DNA from: Chloroflexota bacterium
GTDB taxonomy: Bacteria > Chloroflexota > Anaerolineae > Aggregatilineales > Phototrophicaceae
Length of the DNA stretch: 64,000 nucleotides
Direction of reading: 5' to 3'
Assembly: GCA_026707665.1 (NCBI GenBank)
Contig: JAPOWK010000122.1
Coordinates: 1 to 64,000, forward strand
Positions 18,569 through 27,907 of the stretch are shown one piece after another. Made by a program: the position numbers and the translations under genes. Numbering within the stretch: position 1 is the first letter of the stretch; each line of letters begins with the position of its first letter. Under the pieces are notes generated by a model. That model had not been told where the DNA came from, made no database searches, and was given only the letters and a program-made list of their open reading frames with translations.

Positions 18569-19270
18569 TTATGCCTCATCAGCTTTGGACAATTCAAGCA
18601 GGACGCCAGGCGGCAATACCCGGCGCAAGCGCTGCTCCAGCTCGCTAAGCAGCATGGCGGTCGCGCCCCAGACCTTGTGTCCGCGCGCCATATAGTAAGG
18701 CACGCGCACCTCAAAGCCGCGAATGCGACGCTGCTCCACAAACTTGTAACGCGGTCGCAGCAGATCTTCCAGCGAAAGACTGAAAATCTCGGCTACTTCG
18801 TCCGGATTAGGAACAAAGGCGGGCATGCCATCAAAATACGCGATAGTCGGACAAACGTCATGGTGCGATGCCGGGATGTAGAATTGCGGGAAATGCCCGA
18901 AAATTGACAGTCGCTCGCCACAGACGCCAATTTCCTCGAATGTCTCGCGCCGGGCGGTCGCGGTCAAGTTCTCATCACCAGGATCCGGACGTCCGCCGGG
19001 AAAGCTGACTTGGCCGCTGTGCCCGCGCAGTTCCGCGGCGCGCAAGGTCAGCGCGGTATGGAGGATTTCGTCAGGACCGGGATAAATGAGTATCATGATC
19101 GCGGCCGGGTGTGGGGGACTATCTCGCTTCTGCCAGCCGCGCGGCGCCGGCGCCATCCGCTGCAGCGCCGCCCGAGAGTCAAAGTCTTTCAAGTCCAGAG
19201 CGCTCCGGACGTGATCCAAGGTGATCAATGGAATCATAGAGGTGGATATCTGTCTCGCGGTTTCGCGCAT
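18569..19270 (-). CDS. Nudix hydrolase, coenzyme A pyrophosphatase (NudL) type
   Basis: The 233-residue protein contains a full Nudix box, GGRPDPGDENLTATARRETFEEIGV (G-x5-E-x7-REUxEE-x-GU). It is preceded by LRAAELRGHSGQVSFPGG, which is the CoA-pyrophosphatase (UPF0035) signature just before the box. It should hydrolyse CoA or acyl-CoA to 3',5'-ADP and phosphopantetheine. An internal ATG at 19237 is an alternative start; neither has a clear ribosome-binding site. Confidence 0.85.
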   Translation of the reverse strand: MRETARQISTSMIPLITLDHVRSALDLKDFDSRAALQRMAPAPRGWQKRDSPPHPAAIMILIYPGPDEILHTALTLRAAELRGHSGQVSFPGGRPDPGDENLTATARRETFEEIGVCGERLSIFGHFPQFYIPASHHDVCPTIAYFDGMPAFVPNPDEVAEIFSLSLEDLLRPRYKFVEQRRIRGFEVRVPYYMARGHKVWGATAMLLSELEQRLRRVLPPGVLLELSKADEA

Positions 19271-19471
19271 TGGTCGATTTCAATCGCTGAATCGACCCTT
19301 TGCCAGATCAACCGTCTGAGCGCGCCTGACGCTCTCGGCGAGGCGGCTAACGCGAGACTTACGTTGGCAACGGCCGCGACTGGCAATATGGGACGTCGCA
19401 GTTCACCGGGATTCGCCCATTCCACGTCAGCGTCTGCGAGCCGTTGAATTGGACGAAACCGCTCTACCTGT

Positions 19472-19762
19472 TCATGAGACTAAGGCGCGCGGCAATCCGC
19501 GATCATACCAGGCTCTGCGCTTGCGCAACGATACGCCAGCTTCCGCGCCACTGCGCCGCGCCGTGCGGACTCGACCGCGAGAATCGATATGCACCTGACC
19601 GGCCTTTTGCAGCCGCTCAAACTCTTCGGGAGTTATCGCCGGCGCCGGTTCACCGCCCAGACGCTCCAGCCGGTCTCCCATGTCATCAGGCGAAGATCCG
19701 CTCGGCGAATCGTTCAGATTCTCGTCCAGATTATCGTTGGGATTTCTGCTTTCGTCGCTCAT
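19472..19762 (-). CDS. Small hypothetical acidic/basic protein
   Basis: This 96-residue protein is of unknown family. The first half is acidic and Asn/Asp-rich (probably disordered), and the middle has PAITPEEFERLQKAGQVHID. The C-terminus is strongly basic. The ATG at 19762 is preferred over an upstream ATG because AGAGGG lies 6-8 bases before it. No signal peptide or membrane segment is present. The layout suggests a small nucleic-acid- or protein-binding factor, but nothing more can be said. Confidence 0.5.
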   Translation of the reverse strand: MSDESRNPNDNLDENLNDSPSGSSPDDMGDRLERLGGEPAPAITPEEFERLQKAGQVHIDSRGRVRTARRSGAEAGVSLRKRRAWYDRGLPRALVS

Positions 19763-20020
19763 TTCAACCCTCTGTTTTGACGCAGTATGGCAATACGCGC
19801 GACTCAAGATCGCCACGTTCCGCACTTGCCACTACGATAACATAGTTTAGACCATAGGAGCATGCTTTGCAAAGTTCAATTCCGAACTTGCCTCGCTCTA
19901 CTTGTACTCATACACGCAGGCGCGCGCCCGTCCTCTATCAGTTCCGCTCTTCACCGTCTTCTACGCGAGAATCGCAGGAACGTCGTTCGCATTCTAAAGG
20001 CGCGATGAATTGGCGGGCAC

Positions 20021-20806
20021 TCAGGGCGACAGTCGCTCCGCCGCATTCCGATGATAACTCATGAGCATCGTCTCGACCGACGCGTCCAAGTGATGCGCAT
20101 CTCGCAGCGCGTCATAAGGCGCGTAAAGTCCAGTATACGGTTCGCTTAGCGCCTGCGCCGGCGCCGCCAATGGCAATTGAAGGTATCCCGTAGGCTGCGA
20201 CCAGGCATAAGCATAGAAGTACGGTCGCTCCAAACCGGGGCTGAAAGGGGCGAAGCCGAACGCGATCTGCGGGTCGCTGTGTTCATCCATGCCGTCAGTC
20301 GCGAACCAGATGAAGGCCAGATCGAAGTGATGCGGCCACAGCACCAGCGGCGTCACGCAGCCACTCAGCTTGGCGCGGAATCTCGCCAAAGCCGTGAACA
20401 CGGCGCGCAAGGTCGAATCGTAATCCAGCGCCTGCACCCGATCGATCGCGAATGGCGCGTCGCTTGCAATGTGTTTCAGCGATGGCTGAACGCTGCAACC
20501 GCCATCATCAAGGTGGTCCAGGAATTGGGTCATCAGCGAAATCTGCGAATGCCCAGCGACATCCAAGGTAAAAACGCGGCGACCGCCACGCGTGAATGTC
20601 AACTGCAAGTCTTCGACATTGAATTGCAAAACGCCGCCACAATTCAATTCCGCCGTCGAAATGCCGTCATTGATCACGTCGAGGCTGAAGTGCAAGTCGT
20701 TCGGCAGTCGATCGGAGCAGGCGACGCGCACCGCGCCCATAACCAGCGCGATCTGATGCAGAGCATCGCGCGTCGCTTCCCAATTGGATAGTGCTGGCAG
20801 AGCCAT
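20021..20806 (-). CDS. DUF5996 family protein
   Basis: This 261-residue protein has the DUF5996 pattern: an opening ALPALSNWEATRDALHQIALVMGAVR and the internal PLVLWPHHFDLAFIWF motif, then FAPFSPGLERPYFYAYAW. Function is unknown. The conserved WPHHFD could form a metal or catalytic site. Two ATGs are close together. The second (20806) lies 8 bases after AGGAGG, whereas the first is only 2 bases away, so the second is preferred. Confidence 0.75.
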   Translation of the reverse strand: MALPALSNWEATRDALHQIALVMGAVRVACSDRLPNDLHFSLDVINDGISTAELNCGGVLQFNVEDLQLTFTRGGRRVFTLDVAGHSQISLMTQFLDHLDDGGCSVQPSLKHIASDAPFAIDRVQALDYDSTLRAVFTALARFRAKLSGCVTPLVLWPHHFDLAFIWFATDGMDEHSDPQIAFGFAPFSPGLERPYFYAYAWSQPTGYLQLPLAAPAQALSEPYTGLYAPYDALRDAHHLDASVETMLMSYHRNAAERLSP

Positions 20807-21058
20807 GGTCATGCCCTCCTCTTTGTGCAGCGCCGCTCATCGCTCCCGCCTGTTGAATAGCCAGGCGAGCGCCTCAAGCATTCGACTGTTCGTGTCCGAC
20901 ATAATGAGCGAATTGTCCGCAGAGATTGGCGCTTCTTTCGCCTCGCGTCCTACACAATGTAGCAAAACACCCCTGATAATTGGACATGCCTGCGTAATGA
21001 TTTGACCGCGCAATTGTGATACAAAGATTATGGACAACAGGCTAGAGGGACGCGATTG

Positions 21059-22255
21059 ATGAGTCGATACCTTTCCAGAAGCGTAAGAAGCTTGCGCCCA
21101 TCGGGCATTCGCCGTTACTTTGACATTGCCGCCACCATGGACGATGTGGTGACGCTCGGCATCGGCGAGCCAGATTTTGTGACGCCCGCGCATATTGTAG
21201 ACGCCGGCGTGGAAAGCCTGCAAAACGGTCAGACCGGTTATACCTCAAATGCCGGGATTTACGAATTGCGCGCAGCGATCGCGGCGCAAGTCGAGCAGCG
21301 CTATGGTCTGCGCTATTCGCCGGAGAACGAGGTGCTGGTGACGGTCGGCGTTAGCGAGGCGCTGTTTCTGGCGCTGAAGATTCTGCTTGATCCGGGTGAC
21401 GAGGTTTTGGTGGCGGAACCCTGCTTCGTCGCCAATCCAGCCTTGGTGGTGACGGCGGGCGGCGTCCCGGTGATGGCGCCGACATCAGCAGACAATGACT
21501 TTCAGGTGACGGGAGCGGCTTTGGAAGCGCGAATCACCACGCGGACAAAGGCGATTCTGCTCAGTTATCCCAGCAACCCGACGGGCGCCGTGTTGACGCG
21601 CGAACACATGCATCAAGTGGCCGCGGTCGCTGAAAAGCACGATCTCGTTGTCATATCGGACGAAATCTACGAGCGCCTCGTTTACGGTACAGAACACATC
21701 AACTTCGCGACCCTGCCAAACATGCGCGAGCGTACCATCGTCTTGAGCGGCATGAGCAAATCCTACGCGATGACCGGCTGGCGCATCGGTTACGTGACTG
21801 CGCCCGCAGCCTTCACCGAAGCCATGTACAAGATCCACCAATACTTGATCATGTCCGCGCCGACCACCGGGCAAGCCGCGTCGCTGCAAGCGATTCGCTC
21901 TGGCGAAGAGGATGTCGAATCCATGCGTCGACAATATGACCGGCGGCGCAAGCTGATCGTCGATGGCTTCAATCATCTAGGTTTGACCTGTTTTGAGCCG
22001 CGCGGCGCCTTCTATGCCTTCCCCAGCATCGCGATCACCGGCCTGGATGATGAGACCTTCTGCGAAGCCTTGCTGCAAGAAGAGCGGCTCGCGCTCATCC
22101 CGGGGAGCGCATTCGGCGACAGCGGTCGTGGATTCGTCCGCGCCAGCTACGCGACCAGTGAGGCGAATATTCACGAAGCGCTGGATCGGCTGGAACGATT
22201 CCTGGTGAGGCGCCAATTGATCCGGCGGGCGGAAGCCTCGGTCTTCCCAATCTGA
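21059..22255 (+). CDS. Class I/II pyridoxal-phosphate aminotransferase
   Basis: This 398-residue fold-type I aminotransferase resembles aspartate/aromatic aminotransferases of subgroup I-gamma. Landmarks are GIGEPDFVTPAHI, GQTGYTSNAGIYELRAAI, SYPSNPTGAVLT, VISDEIYERLVYG, and the PLP lysine in LSGMSKSYAMTGWRIGY. The substrate is not determinable. AGAGGGA lies about 10 bases before the ATG. A TTG directly upstream is the longer alternative. There is no operon partner; gatB starts 230 bp downstream. Confidence 0.92.
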   Translation: MSRYLSRSVRSLRPSGIRRYFDIAATMDDVVTLGIGEPDFVTPAHIVDAGVESLQNGQTGYTSNAGIYELRAAIAAQVEQRYGLRYSPENEVLVTVGVSEALFLALKILLDPGDEVLVAEPCFVANPALVVTAGGVPVMAPTSADNDFQVTGAALEARITTRTKAILLSYPSNPTGAVLTREHMHQVAAVAEKHDLVVISDEIYERLVYGTEHINFATLPNMRERTIVLSGMSKSYAMTGWRIGYVTAPAAFTEAMYKIHQYLIMSAPTTGQAASLQAIRSGEEDVESMRRQYDRRRKLIVDGFNHLGLTCFEPRGAFYAFPSIAITGLDDETFCEALLQEERLALIPGSAFGDSGRGFVRASYATSEANIHEALDRLERFLVRRQLIRRAEASVFPI

Positions 22256-22487
22256 TGGTGAAGTCCAAGGGCCTGGAATTTCCAGATCCCGGTTGACTTG
22301 CCGAAAACCCTGCAATTGGCGCGGTGAATCCAGCGCTCGATGCGCTTCGCCCATGATTGGCGGAAGCAAGGGCATTTTCCCGAGCCCGTGCAAACTGGCT
22401 GCCGGAATCTGAATCTGACACCTTTTCAAATTCATGCTTTTATGTCAGATTAGTCCGAGCGCCCGTCCGGCTGACTGAAAGCGTGAC

Positions 22488-23942
22488 ATGAGCGAATGGA
22501 AAACGGTGATCGGCTTGGAAGTCCACGCCGAGCTGGAAACCGAAAGCAAAATGTTCAGCAGCTGCCCGGTCGTAGACAGCGTCGAAGCTGAACCCAACAC
22601 TGCCGTCGACCCGCTGTCCTTGGGCATGCCCGGCACTCTGCCCGTCATCAATATGCAGGCGATGGAATACGGCATCATGGTCGGCTTGGCGCTCAATTGC
22701 GAAATTCCGCCGATCAATCAATTTGCGCGCAAGAATTATTTCTATCCCGACCTGCCCAAGGGTTATCAGATCAGCCAATACGATAGGCCGCTGGCGGTCA
22801 ATGGCTTTATCGATGTCGAGTTGGAAGATGGCTCCAGCAAGCGGATCCGCGTGCGCCGCGCTCACATGGAAGAGGACACGGGCAAACTCTCGCACATCAT
22901 GGGTGGCAGCCTGGTCGATTACAACCGCGCCGGCGTCCCGCTGCTCGAAATCGTCTCCGAACCGGATATCAGCAGCGCGGCAGAAGCCGAAGCCTATGCG
23001 CGCAAGCTGCGCTCGATCCTGCGCTACCTCGGCGTCAACAGCGGCGACATGTCCAAGGGCTTGCTTCGATTCGAAGCCAACGTCAGCGTACGGCTCGAAA
23101 GCGACGCCGAATTGCGCGAGCGCACGGAAATCAAGAATCTCAACAGCATCCGCAATATGGTCAAAGCCATCGACTTTGAAGTGAAGCGTCAGATCAAGCT
23201 CTACAAGAGCGGAGAGCCTGTCAAGCCAGCGACGCTCGGTTGGGACGAAGCGGCGCAGAAGATCACGGTGCAGCGTTATAAGGAACGCGCCGACGAATAT
23301 CGCTACTTCCCCGAGCCGGACCTGCCCCTGGTTGAGGTCAGCCGCGAAAAAGTTGCCGAGATCGCCGCCAAGCTGCCCGCCCTGCCCGCCGAGTTGCAGG
23401 CGCGTTTCGTAGACGAATTGGGCTTGAGCGCCTACGACGCTGCTGTGCTCACGGCGGAGCGCGCGGTCGCCGAATACTTCCAGAAGATCGTGGATGCCGG
23501 CGTCGACCCCAAGCTGGCCGCGAACTGGCTGAGCACAGACCTGTTTCGCATGATGAACGCGAACGAAATCGAACGAGAATTCATTGAGCGGATACCCGTG
23601 TCCGCGGAAAACTTCGCCGGCTTGTTGACCTTGGTTCAGCAAGGTACCATCAACCAAAGCACGGCCCGCAAGCAGGTGCTGCCAGAGATGTGGGCGTCCG
23701 GACGGGACGCGCGCGCCATCGTTGACGAGAAAAGCTTAGCGCAAATCTCCGACCAGTCCGTCATCGCGGCGACCGTCGACAAGGTGTTGGGCGAGAACGA
23801 CGATATGCTGCAACGCTATCTGGGCGGCAACGAGAAGGTGCTGAACGCGCTCTTCGGCAAAATCATGGGCGAGCTGCGCGGCAAAGGCGATCCGGCAGTC
23901 GTCCGCCGTGTGCTAATGGACAAACTTGAGAATATGAAATAG
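22488..23942 (+). CDS. gatB: Aspartyl/glutamyl-tRNA(Asn/Gln) amidotransferase subunit B
   Basis: GatB is the tRNA-binding kinase subunit of GatCAB, which amidates misacylated Asp-tRNA(Asn) and Glu-tRNA(Gln). The 484-residue product begins with TVIGLEVHAELETESKMFSSC. It then shows NYFYPDLPKGYQISQYDRPL, RAHMEEDTGKLSH, DYNRAGVPLLEIVSEPD and YRYFPEPDLPL. The C-terminal YqeY-like tail domain is complete. gatA and gatC are not adjacent. ssb follows 30 bp downstream. Confidence 0.97.
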   Translation: MSEWKTVIGLEVHAELETESKMFSSCPVVDSVEAEPNTAVDPLSLGMPGTLPVINMQAMEYGIMVGLALNCEIPPINQFARKNYFYPDLPKGYQISQYDRPLAVNGFIDVELEDGSSKRIRVRRAHMEEDTGKLSHIMGGSLVDYNRAGVPLLEIVSEPDISSAAEAEAYARKLRSILRYLGVNSGDMSKGLLRFEANVSVRLESDAELRERTEIKNLNSIRNMVKAIDFEVKRQIKLYKSGEPVKPATLGWDEAAQKITVQRYKERADEYRYFPEPDLPLVEVSREKVAEIAAKLPALPAELQARFVDELGLSAYDAAVLTAERAVAEYFQKIVDAGVDPKLAANWLSTDLFRMMNANEIEREFIERIPVSAENFAGLLTLVQQGTINQSTARKQVLPEMWASGRDARAIVDEKSLAQISDQSVIAATVDKVLGENDDMLQRYLGGNEKVLNALFGKIMGELRGKGDPAVVRRVLMDKLENMK

Positions 23943-23972
23943 GCCTGAATTCTAATTTGGGAGAGAATCACT

Positions 23973-24434
23973 ATGTCTTGGCATCAAACAGTTGTAGTAG
24001 GCAACCTTGGTGGAGATCCGGAACTGCGGTATATGCAGAGCGGCGACGCCGTCTGCAATTTCAGCGTTGCCGCGACGGACAGCTGGCGCGATCGTCAATC
24101 GGGCGAACGGCGCGAGCGCACAACCTGGTATCGGGTTGCCGTTTGGGGCCCCCAGGCTGAGTCCTGCAATACCTATCTGTCAAAAGGACGAAGAGTCCTT
24201 GTTACCGGCAATGTTTCCGCTCGCGGTTACATCAACAACAACGGCGAGGCGGCGGCTTCATTGGACCTCCGAGCGCGCGATGTGCGCTTTCTGGGCGGAC
24301 GAGATGAAGGCGGCGATCAGGGCAACTGGAGTGGTGGCGGGCAACGCGGCGGCGGGCAGCAACGACAGCAGCGCGACGATCGCGCGTCGAATTACCCGGA
24401 GTCGCCCGGCACGGTCGATGACATTCCATTCTAG
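23973..24434 (+). CDS. ssb: Single-stranded DNA-binding protein
   Basis: The 153-residue SSB has an OB fold in residues 1-110 (QTVVVGNLGGDPELRYMQSG, WYRVAVWGPQAESC, LSKGRRVLVTGNVSARGY). A Gly/Gln/Arg-rich linker follows, and it ends in DDIPF, the partner-binding acidic tip. Tail and fold are standard. GGGAGAG precedes the ATG. Confidence 0.95.
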   Translation: MSWHQTVVVGNLGGDPELRYMQSGDAVCNFSVAATDSWRDRQSGERRERTTWYRVAVWGPQAESCNTYLSKGRRVLVTGNVSARGYINNNGEAAASLDLRARDVRFLGGRDEGGDQGNWSGGGQRGGGQQRQQRDDRASNYPESPGTVDDIPF

Positions 24435-24472
24435 GGGCGCACCGATCTTCACGATTCCGCTATCCCTTGCTC

Positions 24473-25183
24473 GTGACTGATGTAGAAGTTGACCTCACCG
24501 GTAAAACGGCGCTGGTCACCGGGGCAGGCGCTGGGGTGGGACGAGCGATTGCGCTGGCGCTGGCAGTGAGTGGCGCCTCGGTGGCGGTCAGCGACCTCAA
24601 TATCGAGCGCGCCGATCGGACCGCTGATGCGATTCGCGCTGCCGGCGGCGCCGCATGCGCCCTTCGCGCCGATGTGTCCAATCGCTTCCAAGTAGCCAAC
24701 ATGATTGAACAAGCGCGCGACGCCTTCGGCGGCATCGACATCCTCTTCAACGCCGTCGCCATCCTGCACGCCCAGCCGCTCCTGGATGTCGACGAATGGA
24801 GTTGGCGGCGGCAAATCGAGGTCAATATCACCGGAACATTTTTCTGTATGCAACTGGTCGCTCGCGTCATGGCGGACGAAGGCGGCGGCTGCATCATCAA
24901 TCTGGCGCCAGACGAGGACGGCGTTTCGTCTTTGCCGGCGGGAATCGGCTATGTCAGCGGCGGCGCGGGCGTCATCGGCATGACCCGACAAGCCGCGCGC
25001 GAATTGGCGCCCCATAGCATCCGCGTCAATTGCATCGCGACCCAAGCGTCAGATGAATCGAAGGAGAAAGTCGCCAGCGCGGCTCTCTTCCTATGCTCCG
25101 ACTCGGCACAGTCCTTGACCGGGCACGTGCTGCAGGCCCGTAATGGTGACCCGTTTGAAGATTGGCTGGCAGCCGCCAAGTGA
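24473..25183 (+). CDS. SDR-fold protein with degenerate catalytic site
   Basis: This short-chain dehydrogenase/reductase-fold protein has about 236 residues. The dinucleotide motif TGAGAGVG is intact near residue 16, and D41-L-N and D67-V fit an adenine pocket. The Asn motif is NAVAIL rather than NNAG. The active-site segment has Tyr (Y160) in GYVSGGAGVIG, but the usual YxxxK lysine is Gly. The catalytic Ser region (normally N-I-S-S) reads NLAPDEDG. Classical SDR catalysis therefore looks lost. The C-terminus is short. It starts 38 bp after ssb. A GTG start at 24473 is chosen over a TTG two codons upstream. Confidence 0.75.
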   Translation: MTDVEVDLTGKTALVTGAGAGVGRAIALALAVSGASVAVSDLNIERADRTADAIRAAGGAACALRADVSNRFQVANMIEQARDAFGGIDILFNAVAILHAQPLLDVDEWSWRRQIEVNITGTFFCMQLVARVMADEGGGCIINLAPDEDGVSSLPAGIGYVSGGAGVIGMTRQAARELAPHSIRVNCIATQASDESKEKVASAALFLCSDSAQSLTGHVLQARNGDPFEDWLAAAK

Positions 25184-25246
25184 CGTCCGGAATTATCGCG
25201 CCTGCTAGCTCCTCTTGTCGCAAAGGCAATCGCGCTCGAGGCTCCC

Positions 25247-25765
25247 TCAAGACACTGGCAGCCGCCGCTTATACTCGTCACCCAGAGCGCGCCAGGGCGC
25301 CAGATTCCAGTAGCCGCGGGCGGCGCCAGATGGTGACGGCAGCACATAGAACGCCGTCTGTCCAAGCGTATCATCCTGCCAGCCATAAGAGACGACAGCG
25401 CCGGCGCTCAAGCCTTTCCAGCGACGCCAGGCTGTCTTGCTTGTGAATGCCACAATCTGAGGCTGGTAGCGACTTATCTTGCTTGTCAATTGGTCGCGCT
25501 GGCATTCGCGCCAACGCAAACTGCGATCTGAACCGGAGGCGTCTTTAACCAAATCGGTCAAGCCAATTCTCATATCGAGCAATTCACGGTAGTCCGTCGG
25601 ATGCATGCGGCGCGGCGTCATGCCCGCAATATGCAAGGTCGGCCAGAACGCATTCGTTGGATTGGCGTAGTAGGCGCCGATGCGGGCTGATACGTCGCTG
25701 GCTGCCGTCCCGCAGAAGACCAAAATGAGGCCGTGATCCAGGACATCGGGCAAGACATCATTCAT
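25247..25765 (-). CDS. Mug/TDG-family mismatch-specific uracil-DNA glycosylase
   Basis: This protein of about 172 residues belongs to the UDG superfamily. The first motif is LVFCGTAASDVSARIGAYYANPTNAFW, near residues 13-39, and the C-terminal LPSPSGAARGYW matches the last motif. Such enzymes excise U or T opposite G, or related damaged bases. The ATG at 25765 gives an 8-bp overlap with the upstream MBL gene, typical of coupling. A start at 25792 is longer by nine residues. Confidence 0.8.
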   Translation of the reverse strand: MNDVLPDVLDHGLILVFCGTAASDVSARIGAYYANPTNAFWPTLHIAGMTPRRMHPTDYRELLDMRIGLTDLVKDASGSDRSLRWRECQRDQLTSKISRYQPQIVAFTSKTAWRRWKGLSAGAVVSYGWQDDTLGQTAFYVLPSPSGAARGYWNLAPWRALGDEYKRRLPVS

Positions 25766-26528
25766 GCAGGGCGAGCCCGCCGTCGACAACAATCAGGTTT
25801 TTCTGGTGCGTTTCACGATAGAAGTCGTCGAGTTTGCGCGGCAGCTTGAATTGCCGATCACCAGCCAGCGCGCGCAAATAAGCGACCGTCTGGTCGAGAC
25901 TTTCGCGCCCAACCGCGCTGCCATGCGAAGGGATGCTGTATTCAAGACTATCATCATCCTGCCAAGTCAACAGCGCATTCAGCCAGCCTTCGAGAAGATT
26001 GGCATTGTTGACGACGGGAAGCGGCGTTTCGATCGCGTCGCCGCCCAGCAAAACACCCCACTCGGGAATCCAGCCGACGATACAATCGGCTGTATGCCCG
26101 GGTAAGTGATGCAGCTCCAGCGTGAGATCCCCCAAATCAAGCGCCAGGCGCGAGCTAAAAGTGATGTTCGGCGGGACGAGGCGCACGCTGTCCCACTTGC
26201 CGAATTCGGCCGTCTGCATTCGCTGCAGCGTTCGCGGCAGATCATCGCCAAAGCGGCGCAAGCACTCCGCGTGGGCAACAACGCCCAGGCGACCTTCTCC
26301 CAGGCCCGCGGTGCCCCAGGCATGATCGTAATCCCCGTGGCTATAGACCACGTAATAGGGTACACCGCCTATCGCATTAGTGAGCGGCGCTGCCTCTTCC
26401 GGCAGGGTCAAGGTGTCCCAGACCACCGCGCGCTTCTTGCCCCTGACCACTGCGGCGCGGACCACAAAGGGCGGCGCTTCCAGCTCGTAAATCCACAAAT
26501 TGGGACGGAATTCTTCCAGTCTCGGCAT
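25758..26528 (-). CDS. MBL-fold metallohydrolase
   Basis: This 256-residue metallo-beta-lactamase-fold protein has the metal motif in VVYSHGDYDHAWG (H-x-D-x-D-H; the usual first His-x-His has Asp at its second position). It also has HLPGHTADCIVGW and LLGGDAIETPLP. The reaction is unknown. Its 3' end overlaps the start of the Mug-like gene. Confidence 0.85.
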   Translation of the reverse strand: MPRLEEFRPNLWIYELEAPPFVVRAAVVRGKKRAVVWDTLTLPEEAAPLTNAIGGVPYYVVYSHGDYDHAWGTAGLGEGRLGVVAHAECLRRFGDDLPRTLQRMQTAEFGKWDSVRLVPPNITFSSRLALDLGDLTLELHHLPGHTADCIVGWIPEWGVLLGGDAIETPLPVVNNANLLEGWLNALLTWQDDDSLEYSIPSHGSAVGRESLDQTVAYLRALAGDRQFKLPRKLDDFYRETHQKNLIVVDGGLALHE

Positions 26529-26596
26529 CAGTCTCGCCCGAAAGACCAGCCCAATATACGGTTTCTCGCGAAATCCAAAAGGAGGCCTTCACAACT

Positions 26597-27715
26597 TCAG
26601 TTGATGTTGACTTCGAGATCGGGCAAGAGACGGAAGCTATCCAGCACGGCTAACCAGGGATACTCGGCGGGATCCACCGCCAAAAGATCTTGATCCAGAT
26701 CCGGCATCCTGATATTGGCGATATGGAGTCGGTCGTCGGATCCACGCAGCATCGTAAGCAAACCGCTTGCCAGCGCCCCGTCCAGGGTCTTAAGTTGGTA
26801 GGATACTTGGTAGCCGGAAGCGCCAGCCACCTCGACCGCGCGGACGCTTCTTGCCTTCACGCCCGAACGCCAGCTCTCAGTCCAATCCATCGCCTCATCT
26901 TCGCTTGCGAGAGCCACATCCGCGGCGCCGACAACAAGGATGATTGAATCGCCTTCGACCGTCGCTGGCATTCCATCAGCGGCGTCAGTCACTTCCCAAT
27001 GGGAGGGAAAGCGCACCATATGCTTGTCGTTATTGTCGAAGTAAGCGTCCCAGTCATAGGGCGCGCCGACATATTCGCCGATGCGCTCCACACTATTCGC
27101 CAAGCCCCGGAGCAGGTACTTGAGCTCCCGCGACGCGTTCTCCGCGGTAACAACGCGCGCACTGTAGATATCGCCATTGTCAATCCATGATTCCTGACGA
27201 GCAATGAGATGTGACCGCCCGCGCCGCACGTTAAAGTCGATTTGCACCACCTCGCCGCCCAGGATATTGCGGCTCGTCTCGTCCCAGCCGGTATAGCCGC
27301 TCCAGGTATGCCCCAGCCAGGTCTTATCAAGGAAGTCACTCAGCGATTCCGCGTCCGATAACCCAGCGTGGTTCTTGTTGATGCGCAGCTCGACAACGCT
27401 CTGCACTTCACTGTTATTCAAGCCTGCGCGCAATTCGTCTGCGCTGCTGCTGTCTGAAGCGGGGCTCCAGCCGGTAGGCGCGCCAATCGTAAAGAGGCCA
27501 GAGCGATGCAGATAACGGCTGTCAAAGTCGATCGCAGCAGTATCGGGCGGAGGCGGCATCGTCGGTTCGGGGAATGGCGTCGGCTGCGGCGTCTCCAAAT
27601 AGCTTTCGCCGACGCCAACCTGGCTTGAAATCATGGGAAGGATCAGGCTGCCCACCATCGCCACTGTCATCACAATTCCAATGATGTACGTAAATGTCTT
27701 GGTCGTCTTACCCAT
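26597..27715 (-). CDS. Membrane-anchored extracytoplasmic hypothetical protein
   Basis: This 372-residue protein has a single N-terminal transmembrane helix (about 9-30). A Pro-rich linker (PQPTPFPEPTMPPPPD) and a long extracytoplasmic domain of about 300 residues follow, without recognised motifs. The sequence looks like two similar halves (FTIGAPTGWSPASDSS and VRFPSHWEVTDAAD segments), perhaps a duplicated beta-rich domain related to PsbP/DUF-type folds. It is not assigned. Confidence 0.6.
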   Translation of the reverse strand: MGKTTKTFTYIIGIVMTVAMVGSLILPMISSQVGVGESYLETPQPTPFPEPTMPPPPDTAAIDFDSRYLHRSGLFTIGAPTGWSPASDSSSADELRAGLNNSEVQSVVELRINKNHAGLSDAESLSDFLDKTWLGHTWSGYTGWDETSRNILGGEVVQIDFNVRRGRSHLIARQESWIDNGDIYSARVVTAENASRELKYLLRGLANSVERIGEYVGAPYDWDAYFDNNDKHMVRFPSHWEVTDAADGMPATVEGDSIILVVGAADVALASEDEAMDWTESWRSGVKARSVRAVEVAGASGYQVSYQLKTLDGALASGLLTMLRGSDDRLHIANIRMPDLDQDLLAVDPAEYPWLAVLDSFRLLPDLEVNIN

Positions 27716-27907
27716 CTATGACCTGCTCCATGCGCGCCCTCAAAACGCCGCCATCATACAGCAAAAGGATAAGGCTGTTAAGCAAGACTTTTTCTCCCTA
27801 TAATTCGCCGCTGGCAGCCTAAATTGCTCTCGCGCGCCCGATTTCAGCCGCAATCTCGCTGGGCAAGTCGAGGCAGCGAGACCGAACTTGAACAGGGAAT
27901 ACCGGCA

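Noticed and set aside
19234..19425. A 63-codon minus-strand frame before the Nudix gene, with an inverted repeat GGTCGATT/AATCGACC at 19272-19297
   Set aside because: No start signal or similarity. The repeat has no T-run and could be chance.
22440..23657. A 405-codon minus-strand frame opposite gatB
   Set aside because: GatB signatures on the plus strand are complete. The opposite frame shows shadow-like composition and no recognisable domain.
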